This document shows, in pieces, positions 43,707-54,200 of a DNA stretch of 64,000 bases. This stretch comes from Lachnospiraceae bacterium JLR.KK002 (lineage in GTDB: Bacteria > Bacillota > Clostridia > Lachnospirales > Lachnospiraceae), in the NCBI GenBank assembly GCA_036941025.1, contig JAYMNP010000001.1:806001-870000 (forward strand), read 5' to 3'. The translations under genes were made by a program, and so were the position numbers. The notes beneath the pieces were generated by a model. The model was not told the origin of the DNA. It saw nothing but the letters and a program-made list of their open reading frames with translations, and made no database searches. Position 1 is the stretch's first letter, and each line of letters opens with the position of its first letter.

Positions 43707-44483
43707 ATGAAAGAACATACAACAAAACGGACTGCGGTGGAACTGGTGCTGACCGGACTGGTACTGCTGTCGGTGGTCCGTCAGTTTTTTCTGGGCAGCT
43801 ACCACAATATGTTTCTGGGGATTCTGACCCTGATTCTGTTTATGGTGCCCCAGTTTATTGAAAAAGCAGTGGGAGTGACCATTCCTGCGGGACTGAAAAC
43901 AGTAATTCTGATTTTCATATTTTCAGCGGAAATTCTGGGCGAAATCAATGCTTTTTACATAAAAATTCCCCTTTGGGATACCATGCTCCATACCACCAAC
44001 GGATTTCTGATGGCGGCTATCGGATTTGCACTGATAGATTTATTTAACAGAAGCGAGAAGTTTTCGGTGAAAATGTCCCCGTACTTTGTGGCTTTTGTGG
44101 CTTTCTGCTTTTCCATGACAGTGGGCGTGGTATGGGAATTTTTTGAATTTACCATGGACTGGTTTTTCTACACGGATATGCAGAAAGACTGGATTCTTCC
44201 CACCATCAGTTCCGTAAAGCTGGACCCTGCCGGGGGCAATCATCCCATAAAAGTGCCTGTGGAATCTGTGGTGATTAACGGGGAAGAATGGAATCTGGGC
44301 GGCTATCTGGATATTGGGATTGTGGATACCATGAAAGACTTAATGGTGAACTTCCTGGGAGCCGTTGTATTCTCCGTAATAGGAATTGTCTATCTGAAAC
44401 AGAGGGGAAAAGGCAGGCTGGCTTCCTCCCTGATTCCACAGGTCAATGAAACACGGGAAAAAGGGGAGAAAGAGCATGAATAA
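43707..44483 (+). CDS. Integral membrane protein (DUF2238/YjdF-like)
   Basis: A 258-residue protein with about six membrane helices, beginning with ELVLTGLVLLSVVRQFFLG. The motif WDTMLHTTNGFLMAAIGFAL and the segment VGVVWEFFEFTMDW resemble DUF2238/YjdF membrane proteins of unknown function. A stretch of about 70 residues between the last helices probably faces outside. It overlaps the ClC gene by 8 bases and begins a run of ion-transport genes. AGGGAGG precedes the ATG. A weak inverted repeat (GCCCGG/CCGGGC) lies at 43668-43700. Confidence 0.65.
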   Translation: MKEHTTKRTAVELVLTGLVLLSVVRQFFLGSYHNMFLGILTLILFMVPQFIEKAVGVTIPAGLKTVILIFIFSAEILGEINAFYIKIPLWDTMLHTTNGFLMAAIGFALIDLFNRSEKFSVKMSPYFVAFVAFCFSMTVGVVWEFFEFTMDWFFYTDMQKDWILPTISSVKLDPAGGNHPIKVPVESVVINGEEWNLGGYLDIGIVDTMKDLMVNFLGAVVFSVIGIVYLKQRGKGRLASSLIPQVNETREKGEKEHE

Positions 44484-45714
44484 ATCAGTCAGGAACAATC
44501 TGTATCTTATCCTGTTCTGCGGAATTACAGGAGCGGTGGCCGGAGGCGTTATCTGGACATTTTTAAAAATGATGTCTGTGGGAACTGCATTTTTGTGGGA
44601 ATGGCTGCCGGAGCAGGTTCCCATTCCCTGTTATACCGTGCTGGTGTGTACACTGGGAGGTATGCTGATTGGCTGTTTCCGCCGGAAATTCGGTGATTAT
44701 CCGGAGGATTTGGAAACGGTGATGGGGAAAGTAAAAGCGGAGAAGACCTATGACTATTCCAATATGGTCGTCCTTCTGCTCAGCGCGCTGTTTCCTCTTT
44801 TGCTGGGCAGCAGCATCGGCCCGGAGGCAGGACTTACCGGAGTCATTGTGGGACTCTGTTACTGGGCGGGAGAGAATCTCTCTTTTGCCCGCCAGAATGC
44901 CAGGGAATACTCGCAGGTAGGAGCAGCCGTGACATTGAGCGTCCTGTTCCGTTCTCCTCTGTTTGGTGTTTTTGCCGTGGAGGAAGAAAACCGGGAAAAA
45001 GAAATTCTGAAGCTGCCGGGAACCATGAAACTGTTTCTGTATGGCCTGGCAGTGGCGGCGGGAACAGGATTTTATATGCTGCTGTCAGAATTATTCGGCG
45101 CAGGACTTTCCGCCATGCCGTCATTTCCGGAAATGGAGCCGGATGTACTTGATTATCTGATGATGGTAATCTATATTCTGCTGGGCTGTATTCTGGCAAA
45201 ATTTTATTTTATTACCCACGGAGCGGTAAAATGGGCCGCAGGAAAGATCCCTGCCGTTGTAAGAGAGACCGTGGGAGGACTGTGTCTTGGACTTATGGGT
45301 ATGACAGTGCCGATGCTGATGTTTTCAGGTGAAGAAGCAATGGGTGAGCTGATTGAGGATTACACCATATATCTGCCCCTGACCCTTGTGGCCATCGCAT
45401 TTCTGAAGGTACTGCTTACTAATATATGCATTCAGACGGGATTGAAAGGAGGACATTTTTTCCCGATTATTTTTGCAGGGGTATGTCTGGGATATGCCGC
45501 TGCAATGATGGTGTCCGGTGATGCTGCAGGCCATGGCGTGTTTGCTGCGGCAACTGTGACAGCCGCCCTTCTTGGGGCGATTATGAAAAAACCGCTGGCG
45601 GTGACCGTGCTGTTGTTTTTATGTTTTCCGGTCAGACTGTTTCTGTGGATTTTCCTTGCGGCAGCAGCCGGGAGTTTTTTCACAGGTGCCAAATCACCTG
45701 TGAAAAAAGAATAA
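44476..45714 (+). CDS. ClC-family chloride channel/antiporter
   Basis: A 412-residue ClC protein with about ten membrane helices. The selectivity segments are visible: GSSIGPEAGLTG (with the gating-type Glu) and, later, GLKGGHFFPIIFAGVCLG (the GxFxP-type motif). ClC proteins move chloride, often against protons, and help in extreme acid. ATG at 44476 follows AGGGGAG; it overlaps the previous gene. The 3' end of the reading frame lies inside a perfect 14-bp hairpin. Confidence 0.88.
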   Translation: MNKSVRNNLYLILFCGITGAVAGGVIWTFLKMMSVGTAFLWEWLPEQVPIPCYTVLVCTLGGMLIGCFRRKFGDYPEDLETVMGKVKAEKTYDYSNMVVLLLSALFPLLLGSSIGPEAGLTGVIVGLCYWAGENLSFARQNAREYSQVGAAVTLSVLFRSPLFGVFAVEEENREKEILKLPGTMKLFLYGLAVAAGTGFYMLLSELFGAGLSAMPSFPEMEPDVLDYLMMVIYILLGCILAKFYFITHGAVKWAAGKIPAVVRETVGGLCLGLMGMTVPMLMFSGEEAMGELIEDYTIYLPLTLVAIAFLKVLLTNICIQTGLKGGHFFPIIFAGVCLGYAAAMMVSGDAAGHGVFAAATVTAALLGAIMKKPLAVTVLLFLCFPVRLFLWIFLAAAAGSFFTGAKSPVKKE

Positions 45715-45825
45715 AATGCGCAGCGTGAGGAGTGGAAAAAGCTCCGGGAGAGGCCTCACGCGCGCGCAGAATCTCAGGAGAAGGATTCTGTAATACAGGT
45801 AAAAATCACCTGTGAAAAAAGAAAA
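45675..45825. other. Hairpin cluster with duplicated 3' end of the ClC gene
   Basis: A 14-bp perfect stem (45675-45688 with 45695-45708) spans the last ClC codons. Further stems are GCGTGAGG/CCTCACGC (45723-45730, 45754-45761) and CAGAATC/GATTCTG (45767-45773, 45784-45790). Then AATCACCTGTGAAAAAAGAA recurs near 45805-45824, copying 45693-45711. The last copy forms ACAGGT/ACCTGT just before the next gene. The first is terminator-like in either direction; the repeat suggests a local duplication. Confidence 0.6.
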
Positions 45826-45851
45826 AATAAAAAATCAGGAGGAATTCAGTG

Positions 45852-46364
45852 ATGAAAATTTTTACAATTATTCTGGGAGTAATTATGGCTATCTGCGGGG
45901 TTTCCTGTATCTGTACGCCGGTAATGACCTTTCTGGAGGCAGGATATTTTCTGGTAATTCTGCTTCTGGTCTATGGAATCGGCGCCATTGTAAGGGCCAT
46001 TATGGAGAAAAATTACGGACTGCCTTTTCTGTTTGGGATTCTGAGCGTTATCCTTGGCGTGGTGATTATGGTTGTGCCGGGACTGAAGCTGATGACAGAC
46101 GGAATGCTGATTTATCTTATGGCAGTATGGTTCCTTCTGCAGGGGGCTGTGGCAATTTTCATGGCATTCCGGCAGAAAAATTCAGAAGAAAGCAAAGGCT
46201 GGGTATGGGTGCTGATTCTGGGGATTCTCGGAGTTCTGACCGGTATTTATTCTCTGGTACATCCCATGCTGCTGGCGTTTACCTTTGGAATACTGGTAGG
46301 CGTTTACTTTATCGAAAGCGGAATCAGCATGATTGTTATGGTATGTTCTGTTCATTCGGAATAG
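45852..46364 (+). CDS. DUF308/HdeD-like membrane protein
   Basis: A 170-residue protein with six helices in three pairs (TIILGVIMAICGVSCICTPV, FLVILLLVYGIGAIVRAI, and so on), the layout of the HdeD acid-resistance family (DUF308). AGGAGG lies 9 bases before ATG 45852; a GTG one codon earlier is less likely. It lies between ClC and K+ channel genes, which supports a role in acid or ion stress, though the biochemical function of the family is not known. Confidence 0.8.
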   Translation: MKIFTIILGVIMAICGVSCICTPVMTFLEAGYFLVILLLVYGIGAIVRAIMEKNYGLPFLFGILSVILGVVIMVVPGLKLMTDGMLIYLMAVWFLLQGAVAIFMAFRQKNSEESKGWVWVLILGILGVLTGIYSLVHPMLLAFTFGILVGVYFIESGISMIVMVCSVHSE

Positions 46365-46373
46365 GAAATTAAT

Positions 46374-46811
46374 ATGAAAGCATGGAAACGGTGTTATAAA
46401 ATCCTGAAACGGACAGGTACATTGCAGATATTTATGAGTTTCCTGCTGTTTCTCTGTGCTGCCGGAGCAGCGCTGATGGTGGTGGAGCCGGATATCCGTA
46501 CTTTTGGCGACGGTGTGTGGTACTGCTTTGTGGCGGCCACCACCATCGGATTCGGAGATATCTGCGTGACCACCGGCATTGGACGGGTGATTACGGTACT
46601 GGTAGCCATGTATGGGATTCTTATGACTGCCATGGTGCCCGGCGTTGTGGTCAGTTACTATATGGAATATTTAAAAGTCCGGGAAAAAGAAACCATCTCT
46701 GTTTTTCTGGAAAAGCTGGAACGACTGCCGGAGCTGTCAGAAGAAGAACTGGAACAGCTCTCCCGGAGAGTCCGGGAATTTGAGCAGAATCATACGGATA
46801 TTGGAAGGTAA
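46374..46811 (+). CDS. Two-helix potassium channel
   Basis: A 145-residue protein with helix 1 (QIFMSFLLFLCAAGAALMVV), pore loop with the selectivity filter TTIGFGD, and helix 2 (VITVLVAMYGILMTAMVPGV). A C-terminal cytoplasmic coiled coil (about 100-140) probably helps tetramer formation. There is no RCK domain. It lies 9 bases after the HdeD-like gene and 14 before the antiporter gene, so it is probably in the same operon. Confidence 0.88.
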   Translation: MKAWKRCYKILKRTGTLQIFMSFLLFLCAAGAALMVVEPDIRTFGDGVWYCFVAATTIGFGDICVTTGIGRVITVLVAMYGILMTAMVPGVVVSYYMEYLKVREKETISVFLEKLERLPELSEEELEQLSRRVREFEQNHTDIGR

Positions 46812-46825
46812 GTGGGAAACAGGAA

Positions 46826-48088
46826 ATGAATACATTTTTATTGAATACAGTTATTTTACTTGCCCTGGTTGTTGCGCTGGGGTATCTGAATGAGAAAGTG
46901 ACCGGATTTCCGGATGAAATTGCACTGATGATGTTCAGTATTGCGATTGGCGGCGTCCTGGTGGTTCTGAGTATGGGATTTCAGGGAACAGCGTCAGCCA
47001 TGGAACTGATAAGAGGAATGAAATACTTCGATCTGGAAAAATTTCTTATGGAAGGGGTACTCTGCTTTATGCTGTTCGCAGGCTCCTGCCATATGCGGCT
47101 TCTGGATTTTAAAACCCATGCCAGAACTATTTCTCTGCTGGCAGTGGGGGCCACTTTTCTGGGAGCAGTATTTTACGGACTGCTGTTTTACGGTGCCGGA
47201 AAGCTGCTGGGGCTGTCCATGACAGTTCCGGTATGCCTGATGTTTGGAAGTATTGTGGCGCCTACGGACCCCATTGCGGCCACCAGTATTCTGAAAAAGT
47301 TCAATCTTCCTCCCGGTATCAGTTTTATCATGGAGGGAGAATCTCTGCTGAATGACGGAATGGGCGTTGCCCTGTTTGTATTTTTTTCCGGTATGGTTAC
47401 AGCAGAAAAAAGCGGCGGATTCTTTCAGGTCATGGCAAAAGAACTGCTGGGAGCCGTACTTGTGGGTATTCTTGTGACAGCAGTGTGCTTTTACATATTC
47501 CGTCATACGAAAGATGAGGCCAGACAGATTTTTGCCAGCCTTCTGGCAGTGTCTCTGTCTTATCTGCTGTGTGAACGTTTTGGATTTTCCGGCGCCATTG
47601 CCTCGGTAGTCTGCGGTGTTCTGTTTTCTGCCCTGCGCAATTACCTGGAGCATAAAGGGGAGTCTCTTTCACTGGAACAGTTTGATAACTTCTGGTCTGT
47701 TCTGGACACGCTGCTGAATTCTGTTCTGTATGTAATGCTGGGGCTGTCCTTTATCCATATTCTCCAGATGCCCCATGTGCTGATTTTGTCTCTGATTGCT
47801 GTGGGAGCAAATCTGGCCGGCCGGGTGGGAAGCCTTGGCGTGTCCTGTCTGTTTGTGGGACAGCTTCCGGATGGATATGACAAAGGTTCTTTTATTAAAC
47901 TGCTGACCTGGGGCGGCCTTCGGGGCGGTCTGTCCGTAGCTCTTGCCATGAGCGCACAGACTCTGGTGGATGGCAGTACCTGCAATATTATTATGGGCGG
48001 AACCTATGCCATTGTATTCTTTACCACCGTTGTACAGGGAATGACCATGCCCAGGGTGTATGAGAGGATTCGGAAAGGAATTAAGTAA
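46826..48088 (+). CDS. Na+/H+ antiporter of the CPA1/NhaP type
   Basis: A 420-residue protein with about twelve membrane helices. Typical elements are FGSIVAPTDPIAATSILKKF (the TDP motif), EGESLLNDGMGVALFVFFSG (the ND motif) and GGLRGGLSVALAMS near the end. It exchanges Na+ or K+ for H+ across the membrane. It lacks a C-terminal regulatory domain. It is the last gene of the ion-transport run and meets the MATE remnant tail to tail with two bases between the stops. Confidence 0.9.
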   Translation: MNTFLLNTVILLALVVALGYLNEKVTGFPDEIALMMFSIAIGGVLVVLSMGFQGTASAMELIRGMKYFDLEKFLMEGVLCFMLFAGSCHMRLLDFKTHARTISLLAVGATFLGAVFYGLLFYGAGKLLGLSMTVPVCLMFGSIVAPTDPIAATSILKKFNLPPGISFIMEGESLLNDGMGVALFVFFSGMVTAEKSGGFFQVMAKELLGAVLVGILVTAVCFYIFRHTKDEARQIFASLLAVSLSYLLCERFGFSGAIASVVCGVLFSALRNYLEHKGESLSLEQFDNFWSVLDTLLNSVLYVMLGLSFIHILQMPHVLILSLIAVGANLAGRVGSLGVSCLFVGQLPDGYDKGSFIKLLTWGGLRGGLSVALAMSAQTLVDGSTCNIIMGGTYAIVFFTTVVQGMTMPRVYERIRKGIK

Positions 48089-48090
48089 CT

Positions 48091-49045
48091 TTAGATAATC
48101 TGTTCCTTATAATTTCTTTCCGGTGATGAGACAGCATACATAATCAGGCATATTACTGTCAGGATAACCTCTACCACAAGCCGGGTCAGAATCACGCCGT
48201 TCAGTTGCCAGAGATAATTCAGCAGAATCAGGCCGGGAATAAACAGAACCACATTCCGGAGCGCGGTAATGGTCAGAGAATTTGCTGCTTTGCCCAGTGC
48301 CTGAAAATACGAAGTAGTCATATTGATAATGCCCGGCAGCGGAGCATGAAAACATAACAGACGCAGGAAATGTGCTGTCTGCCGTACCAGGGCTTTTTCA
48401 TGTAAAAATATGGATGCAAGAGGTTCGGCAAACAGCATAAAAACTGACGTAAACAGGATTCCCAGAACAACGCCGCAGGCAGTGCCTGTATCCATGGATT
48501 TCTCAAGGCGTTCTTTCTGGCCTGCTCCATAGCAGAATCCGATTAATGGTGCAATGCCTGTAGACAGGCCCACAGACAGCATAATCGGGAATAAGTCAAT
48601 TTTATAGGCGATGCCGTAGGAAGCCACAGCATTTGAGCCGTAGAGACTGATATAATTGTTGAGAATAATGTTGGAAACACTCGGCATAACGGTAATCAGC
48701 GCTCCGGGAATGCCAATCTTCACGACATCCAGTACCATCTGTTTTTCAGGTTTAAACTGATGAGGCGACAGGGCAATCGACGGATTCCCTGTCTTTTCTT
48801 TTTGAATCAGACAGCAGATGTAATATATGGAAGAACATAAAAATCCGATGGATGTAGCCAGAGCAGCTCCGGCTGTCCCCATGTGGAGAATGACAATAAA
48901 GAACCAGTCCAGGACAATGTTGACAGCATTTCCCAGTACAATGCCCACGGTGCTTTCCTTAATCAGTCCGAGAGAGCGGAAGATATGTGGAAGTCCGTTT
49001 GCAAGCATAATGAATGGCGCGCCGGCAAAAATCACTGGATATTTT
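48091..49045 (-). pseudogene. MATE-family efflux transporter, N-terminus missing
   Basis: The last ~320 residues of a MATE transporter are intact (YPVIFAGAPFIMLANGLPHI, then IGIPGALITVMPSVSNIILN, to the C-terminus), covering about helices 4-12. The first ~130 residues are absent; upstream of about 49045 the frame runs into an unrelated regulator fragment on the other strand. An ATG at 49101 keeps the frame open but encodes no MATE sequence. It is most likely inactive. Confidence 0.8.
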
Positions 49046-49584
49046 CTGATGGAATACGAGCCGGGGGAACTGATTGCCGCGCCCTGGATGGATAATTCCA
49101 TGTTTCAGATTGTGCTTTCCGGAGAGCTGTCCATATGTTTCATCAGGGATGACGGGAGCATGTATTCACTGGCAGACGGGAGCGGAAATTATATCATCGG
49201 AGAGATGGAGCTGTTTCTGGTAAAAAACAGCAATATTTATGCGGAAGTTACAAAAAAACTTACCAGCATTGCTTTTGCAACAAAAATCACAGGGAAGAAC
49301 TGTATGAAAACAGCCGGTTCATGCACTTTGTGGGCGGGGTTATGGCCAGGAAAATAGAAGCGATTGGAGCGCTGGAAGCTGCTTCCTCCTCATTGCCGGA
49401 AAGGGTGGTTTCCTACATGAAGTTTAAATGTGAAGACAGGGAACTGAAAGGACTGGAAAAAGCTGCCTTTCGGCTGCATTGCAGCGCCAGACAGCTCCAG
49501 CGTATATTAAATAAATACGAAAAAGACGGAATTGCGGTGAAAACAGGAAAAGGCGCCTGGAAATTAACGGATAAGATCCCGTAA
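49041..49584 (+). pseudogene. Crp/Fnr-like regulator remnant (YeiL-type), truncated and frameshifted
   Basis: From about 49045 a cyclic-nucleotide-binding fold begins mid-domain (YEPGELI, then FQIVLSGELSICFIRDDGS, IIGEMELFLV). The frame shifts near 49288-49290: before it one reads AFATKI, after it in another frame REELYENSRFMHFVGG and a C-terminal winged helix (RLHCSARQLQRILNKYEKDG). One base appears to be missing. The N-terminus is lost at the junction with the MATE fragment. It is probably dead; the helix-turn-helix part alone (49321-49584) could still be made. Confidence 0.78.
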
Positions 49585-49590
49585 TACGGC

Positions 49591-50640
49591 TTATCGGATT
49601 GTCACACTTCCACTTTCACAGTGGATTTGGATGGATTTCTTTTTCCCGCCGTTCTGCTTCCGGTAGAGAACAGTTCCGTCCTCATCCGGCTCTATCTGTG
49701 TTCCGTCTATGTTCAGGTCTCCGTATTCTGTTTCCAGGTCGTAGCTGTAATCAGAAACAGTGTCTGCCAGTCTGAGGGTAACGTCTCCGTATTCCATGTT
49801 TACCTCAGCCTGTTTCGGAGCAGCATCTTTCAGAGTCAGATTGCCGGATTCCAGAGAACATGTCAGACGCTCTGCAGTGATATGTTCCACATCGCAGTTT
49901 CCATATGCATTTTCTGCCGAAAAAATACCCGCGGTCAGGCTGGAAATTTCCAGATTGCCGGATTCAAGATCAAATATACTGCTGCCGGAAACTGAAATGG
50001 TTCCTCCTGTAAAATCTCCGTAGGAAGCGGAAACCGTCAGGTCGTCGCAGATTATGATTTTGGCTTCCGTATTTCCGGATTCACTGGAAATATTCAGTGT
50101 AGTTCCGCTGAATTCTTCCAGCGTAAGGTCTCCATATTCCAGGGTTACGTCAGCTTCTTTTGCGCTTATCTGCTCCAGTTTCACATTTCCGCTCTCCACG
50201 GACATGGTCAGCAGTTCAAAATACTGGTCTGCCGGTACATAGAGATTCAGATAAAAAGGTTCCCGGTTCACAGGATTTCCAAACAGATTGAAAGAAATGG
50301 TGTACTGCCGCTGAGCGGAACCTTCCCGAAAGTGAAATACTCCGTCCCGGACGCCGTAATCCGGTTCCTGACAGGTACCGTCCAGCCGGTATTCCAGGTA
50401 GAAATCATCTGCCGGCAGTATGGATATATCGGCGTAGTCCAGACAAATGGAGGCGCTGGAGAAATTTTCCAGTTTTGTCTTTTCCAGCGTATAAGGCTGG
50501 GGATATTTTTCACGCAGCGGGGAACTGGCGTGAGCGGAAGAACCCTGCCGAATTCCGGTTACAATGATAATACCGGAGCACAGGACGCCGGAAAAGGCGG
50601 CAAGGATGAGCATAATGCCTAACAGTCTGTTACGTTTCAT
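49591..50640 (-). CDS. Membrane-anchored DUF4097 beta-solenoid protein
   Basis: A 349-residue protein. An N-terminal helix (7-29) anchors it, and the rest is outside. From residue about 60 on, short repeated strands (SVESGNVKLEQISAKEADVT, LEYGDLTLEEFSG, LESGNLEISSLTAG) with alternating ESGN and EYGD turns are typical of DUF4097 (toastrack) folds. ATG at 50640 follows AAAGGAGG. The family is often linked to envelope-stress systems, but no partner is adjacent. The site of action is likely the outer face of the membrane. Confidence 0.8.
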   Translation of the reverse strand: MKRNRLLGIMLILAAFSGVLCSGIIIVTGIRQGSSAHASSPLREKYPQPYTLEKTKLENFSSASICLDYADISILPADDFYLEYRLDGTCQEPDYGVRDGVFHFREGSAQRQYTISFNLFGNPVNREPFYLNLYVPADQYFELLTMSVESGNVKLEQISAKEADVTLEYGDLTLEEFSGTTLNISSESGNTEAKIIICDDLTVSASYGDFTGGTISVSGSSIFDLESGNLEISSLTAGIFSAENAYGNCDVEHITAERLTCSLESGNLTLKDAAPKQAEVNMEYGDVTLRLADTVSDYSYDLETEYGDLNIDGTQIEPDEDGTVLYRKQNGGKKKSIQIHCESGSVTIR

Positions 50641-50748
50641 AAAAAATCCTCCTTTGCAGATGTATGCGTTCATAATGCAGCTTGCAGTTCAGCTTCTGTT
50701 TATTATAACGATACGGAGAGGAGGATGACTTCACAATTATGGAAAAAA

Positions 50749-51261
50749 TCAGTCCGGATGATCCGGGATTTCGGGGTCATGTATGTAACGCTGAAAGGCA
50801 ATGCGGGGCGTTTTATCTTCCACATAAATAATACCGCATTCCCGGAATCCGTTTTTTTCCAGCAGATGGCGCATGACAGCGTTCTGTTCATGGGTATCAA
50901 TCCGCAGATTGGGAGTAAAAGCACTGCAGAATTGCAGGCAGTGTTTCAGAATACCTTTCTGTCTGCCGCTGCCTGCAATCCGGTGTATGACTCCATAGGG
51001 AAATTCGTTCATCCACTTGCCGTCAATGGTACGGTAAGTGGGTTCTTCTCCGGTAAAGAAAGCAAATACTCCTGTGATTTCCCCTGCGGCTTCCATCACG
51101 AACAGGCTGCCCTTTCGGATGTCTTCCCGGAGGGTGGCCGGAGAGGGTTTGTCTGTTCCCCACTGGCCGGGATTTCCCATCAGTGCCATCTGCTGCCTTG
51201 CATGGGCGTAAATGGGAAGAATGTTTTTCAGGTCTTCTGATTTTGCTTTTCGGATGTTCAT
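50749..51261 (-). CDS. GNAT-family N-acetyltransferase
   Basis: A 170-residue GNAT enzyme. The N-terminal motif IRKAKSEDLKNILPIYAHAR, the central strand LFVMEAAGEITGVFAFFTGE, the acetyl-CoA loop GSGRQKGI and the C-terminal LLEKNGFRECGII are all visible. It should transfer an acetyl group from acetyl-CoA to a small molecule or a peptide amine; the substrate is unknown. AAAGGAG precedes the ATG. It stands between unrelated genes. Confidence 0.85.
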   Translation of the reverse strand: MNIRKAKSEDLKNILPIYAHARQQMALMGNPGQWGTDKPSPATLREDIRKGSLFVMEAAGEITGVFAFFTGEEPTYRTIDGKWMNEFPYGVIHRIAGSGRQKGILKHCLQFCSAFTPNLRIDTHEQNAVMRHLLEKNGFRECGIIYVEDKTPRIAFQRYIHDPEIPDHPD

Positions 51262-51291
51262 ATAAGGCTCCTTTGCAGGAAAGGGGGGAGG

Positions 51292-54200
51292 TTACACTGC
51301 CTCCCCTCGGTTGAGGTTCTTCTGAGCGGTGGACAGCATCAGTTTAATCCGGTTCAGCTGATTGACTTCGGAAGCTCCTGGGTCATAGTCAATGGCTACA
51401 ATATTGGAAAGAGGGTACCGGTGGCGGATTTCTTTGATTACCCCTTTGCCCACCACATGATTGGGCAGGCAGCCAAAAGGCTGGGCACACACAATATTGT
51501 TGGTGCCGGAATGAATCAGCTCCAGCATTTCGCCGGTGAGAAACCATCCTTCTCCGGTCTGGTTTCCGGTGGAAACAATGGGAGAGGCGTAGTTTGCCAG
51601 AGTTTCGATTCGCGCCGGAGGCTCGAAATGGCGGCTCTGTTCAAACTCTTTCCGTGCAGTGCTCCGCAGCCATTCCAGGAACCGGATGCCCAGATTGGCG
51701 TTGCGGGCGGCGGATTTCTTCTGTCCCAGTTTTTCCACACGGAAATTCTGGTTATAGAAGCAGTAGAGCAGGAAGTCCGTCAAATCGGGAACCACCGCTT
51801 CCGCACCTTCCGACTCCAGAAGTTCCACCAGACAGTTGTTGGCGGCAGGCAGGAATTTTACCAGGATTTCGCCGACCACGCCTACCCTGGGTTTGCGCTC
51901 CTCTGTGACAGGAAGACGGTCAAACTCCCGGATGATTTCCCGGCAGTAACGTTTGAATTTCCGGTGAGAAACCATTTTGGGGGAGGATACGAAATCCATA
52001 CATTTCTGTTTCCATTTTTCGTGAAGGGCATTTGCAGCGCCTGGAACCTGTTCGTAAGGTCTGGTGCGGTACAGGCAGCGCATGAAAATATCACCGAAAA
52101 TCAGGGCGTACAGCCCCTTCTGCAGCAAAGGCAGGGTGAGCTTAAAACCAGGATTGGCTTCCAGACCGCTTAAGTTCAGGGAAATAACCGGAATGTCGGG
52201 ATATCCGGCTTTTTCCAGGGCCCGGCGGATAAATCCGATGTAATTGGACGCACGGCAGCCCCCTCCGGTCTGGGTAATAACCACAGCAGTTCTGGTCAAA
52301 TCATAATTGCCGGATAAAATGGCGTCCATAATCTGCCCCACCACAATCAGAGAAGGGTAGCAGGCGTCGTTATTTACATATTTCAGTCCCATGTCTATGG
52401 CAGATTTTCCGTCATTTCCAAGAACCGCCATATGGTATCCGGCAGAGCGGAACGCGGGCTGCAGCAGCTCAAAATGGATGGGAGACATCTGAGGACAGAG
52501 GATGGTATAGTTTTTGCGCATTTCTTCTGTAAATACCACGCGGTTGTAGCTGCAGGGCTGAATGCTGCGGCATATTTTCTGCTTTTCCCGCACGCGCAGG
52601 GCGGAAATCAGAGAACGAATCCGAATGCGGGCGGCTCCCAGATTGTTTACTTCGTCAATCTTCAGGCAGGTGTAGATTTTTCCTGATTTTGTAAGGATGT
52701 CGTTCACCTGGTCAGTGGTGACAGCGTCCAGTCCGCAGCCGAAAGAGTTGAGCTGAATCAAGTCCAGGTCCTCTCTGGTTTTTACGAAATTTGCAGCAGC
52801 GTACAGCCGGGAGTGGTACATCCACTGGTCCATCACAAGGAGAGGACGCTCCAGTTCCGAAAGATGGGATACCGAGTCCTCGGTCAGCACCGCAATACCA
52901 TAGGAGTTAATCAGTTCCGGTATGCCGTGATTGATTTCCGGGTCTGTGTGATAGGGACGTCCGGCCAGGACAATGCCTCTGCGCCCGGTTTCTTCCATGA
53001 ATTTCAGGGTCTCTTCCCCTTTGCGGCGGATGTCTTCCCGCATGGCGGCAAGTTCCTGCCAGCCGGCCTCCACCGCAGCTTCTATTTCTTCCGGCTCAAT
53101 GGAGAATTCCTGTTCAAACACCAGTTTGAGCTGTTCCGAAAGGGCCTCTCTGGAGGCAAAGGACATAAAGGGATTTAAAAACCGAACTTTGCCGGAGGTG
53201 ATTTCCTCCACATTGTTCTTGATATTTTCCGCATAGGAGGTGACAATAGGGCAGTTAAAATGGTTGTTGGAATCCGGAAATTCGTCCCGCTCATAGGGAA
53301 TGCAGGGGTAGAAAATAAAATCGGCCTGATTCTTTATGAGCCATGCCACATGGCCGTGAGCCAGTTTGGCAGGATAACATTCTGATTCGCTGGGGATGGA
53401 TTCAATGCCCATCTCGTAGATTTTCCGTGTGGACCGGGGGGACAGCAGGGTATGGAATTTTAAAGTACGGAAAAATACGGCCCAGAAGGGATAATTCTCA
53501 TACTGGTTCAGTACTCTGGGAATGCCCACGATACCGCGGACTGCCTCCTGTTTCGGAAGGGGTTCATAGCCGAATATCCGTTTGTTTTTATATGCAAATA
53601 AGTTGGGAATCTGCTCCCTGGTTTTTTCTTTTCCCAGTCCTTTTTCACAGCGGTTTCCGGTGATAAACTGACGGTTTCCGGAGAAGCGGTTGATGGTTAA
53701 AAGGCAGTGGTTGGTACAGCCCTGACATCTTGTTAATCTGGTATCAACTTCAAGGTGATTGATTTCTTCCAGAGAAAGCATGGTGGTGGAAGGATTTTCT
53801 TCATACCGCTCCCGTGCAATCAGGGCGGCGCCGAAAGCGCCCATGATTCCCGCAATATCCGGGCGCACAGCTTCGCAGCCGGATATTTTCTCAAAACTTC
53901 TGAGCACTGCGTCGTTGTAGAAGGTTCCTCCCTGTACTACGATATGTTTGCCAAGGTCTCCGGCGTCCGATACTTTGATAACCTTGAATAAAGCATTTTT
54001 AATGACGGAGTAGGCAAGCCCGGCGGAAATGTCGGAGACCTCCGCCCCTTCTTTCTGGGCCTGCTTTACTTTGGAATTCATGAAAACCGTACAGCGGGTG
54101 CCTAAATCTATGGGATTTCGGGCAAACAAAGCAGCCTGTGCAAAGTCTTCCACAGAATAATTCAGGGATTTTGCAAAGGTCTCGATAAAAGAGCCGCAGC

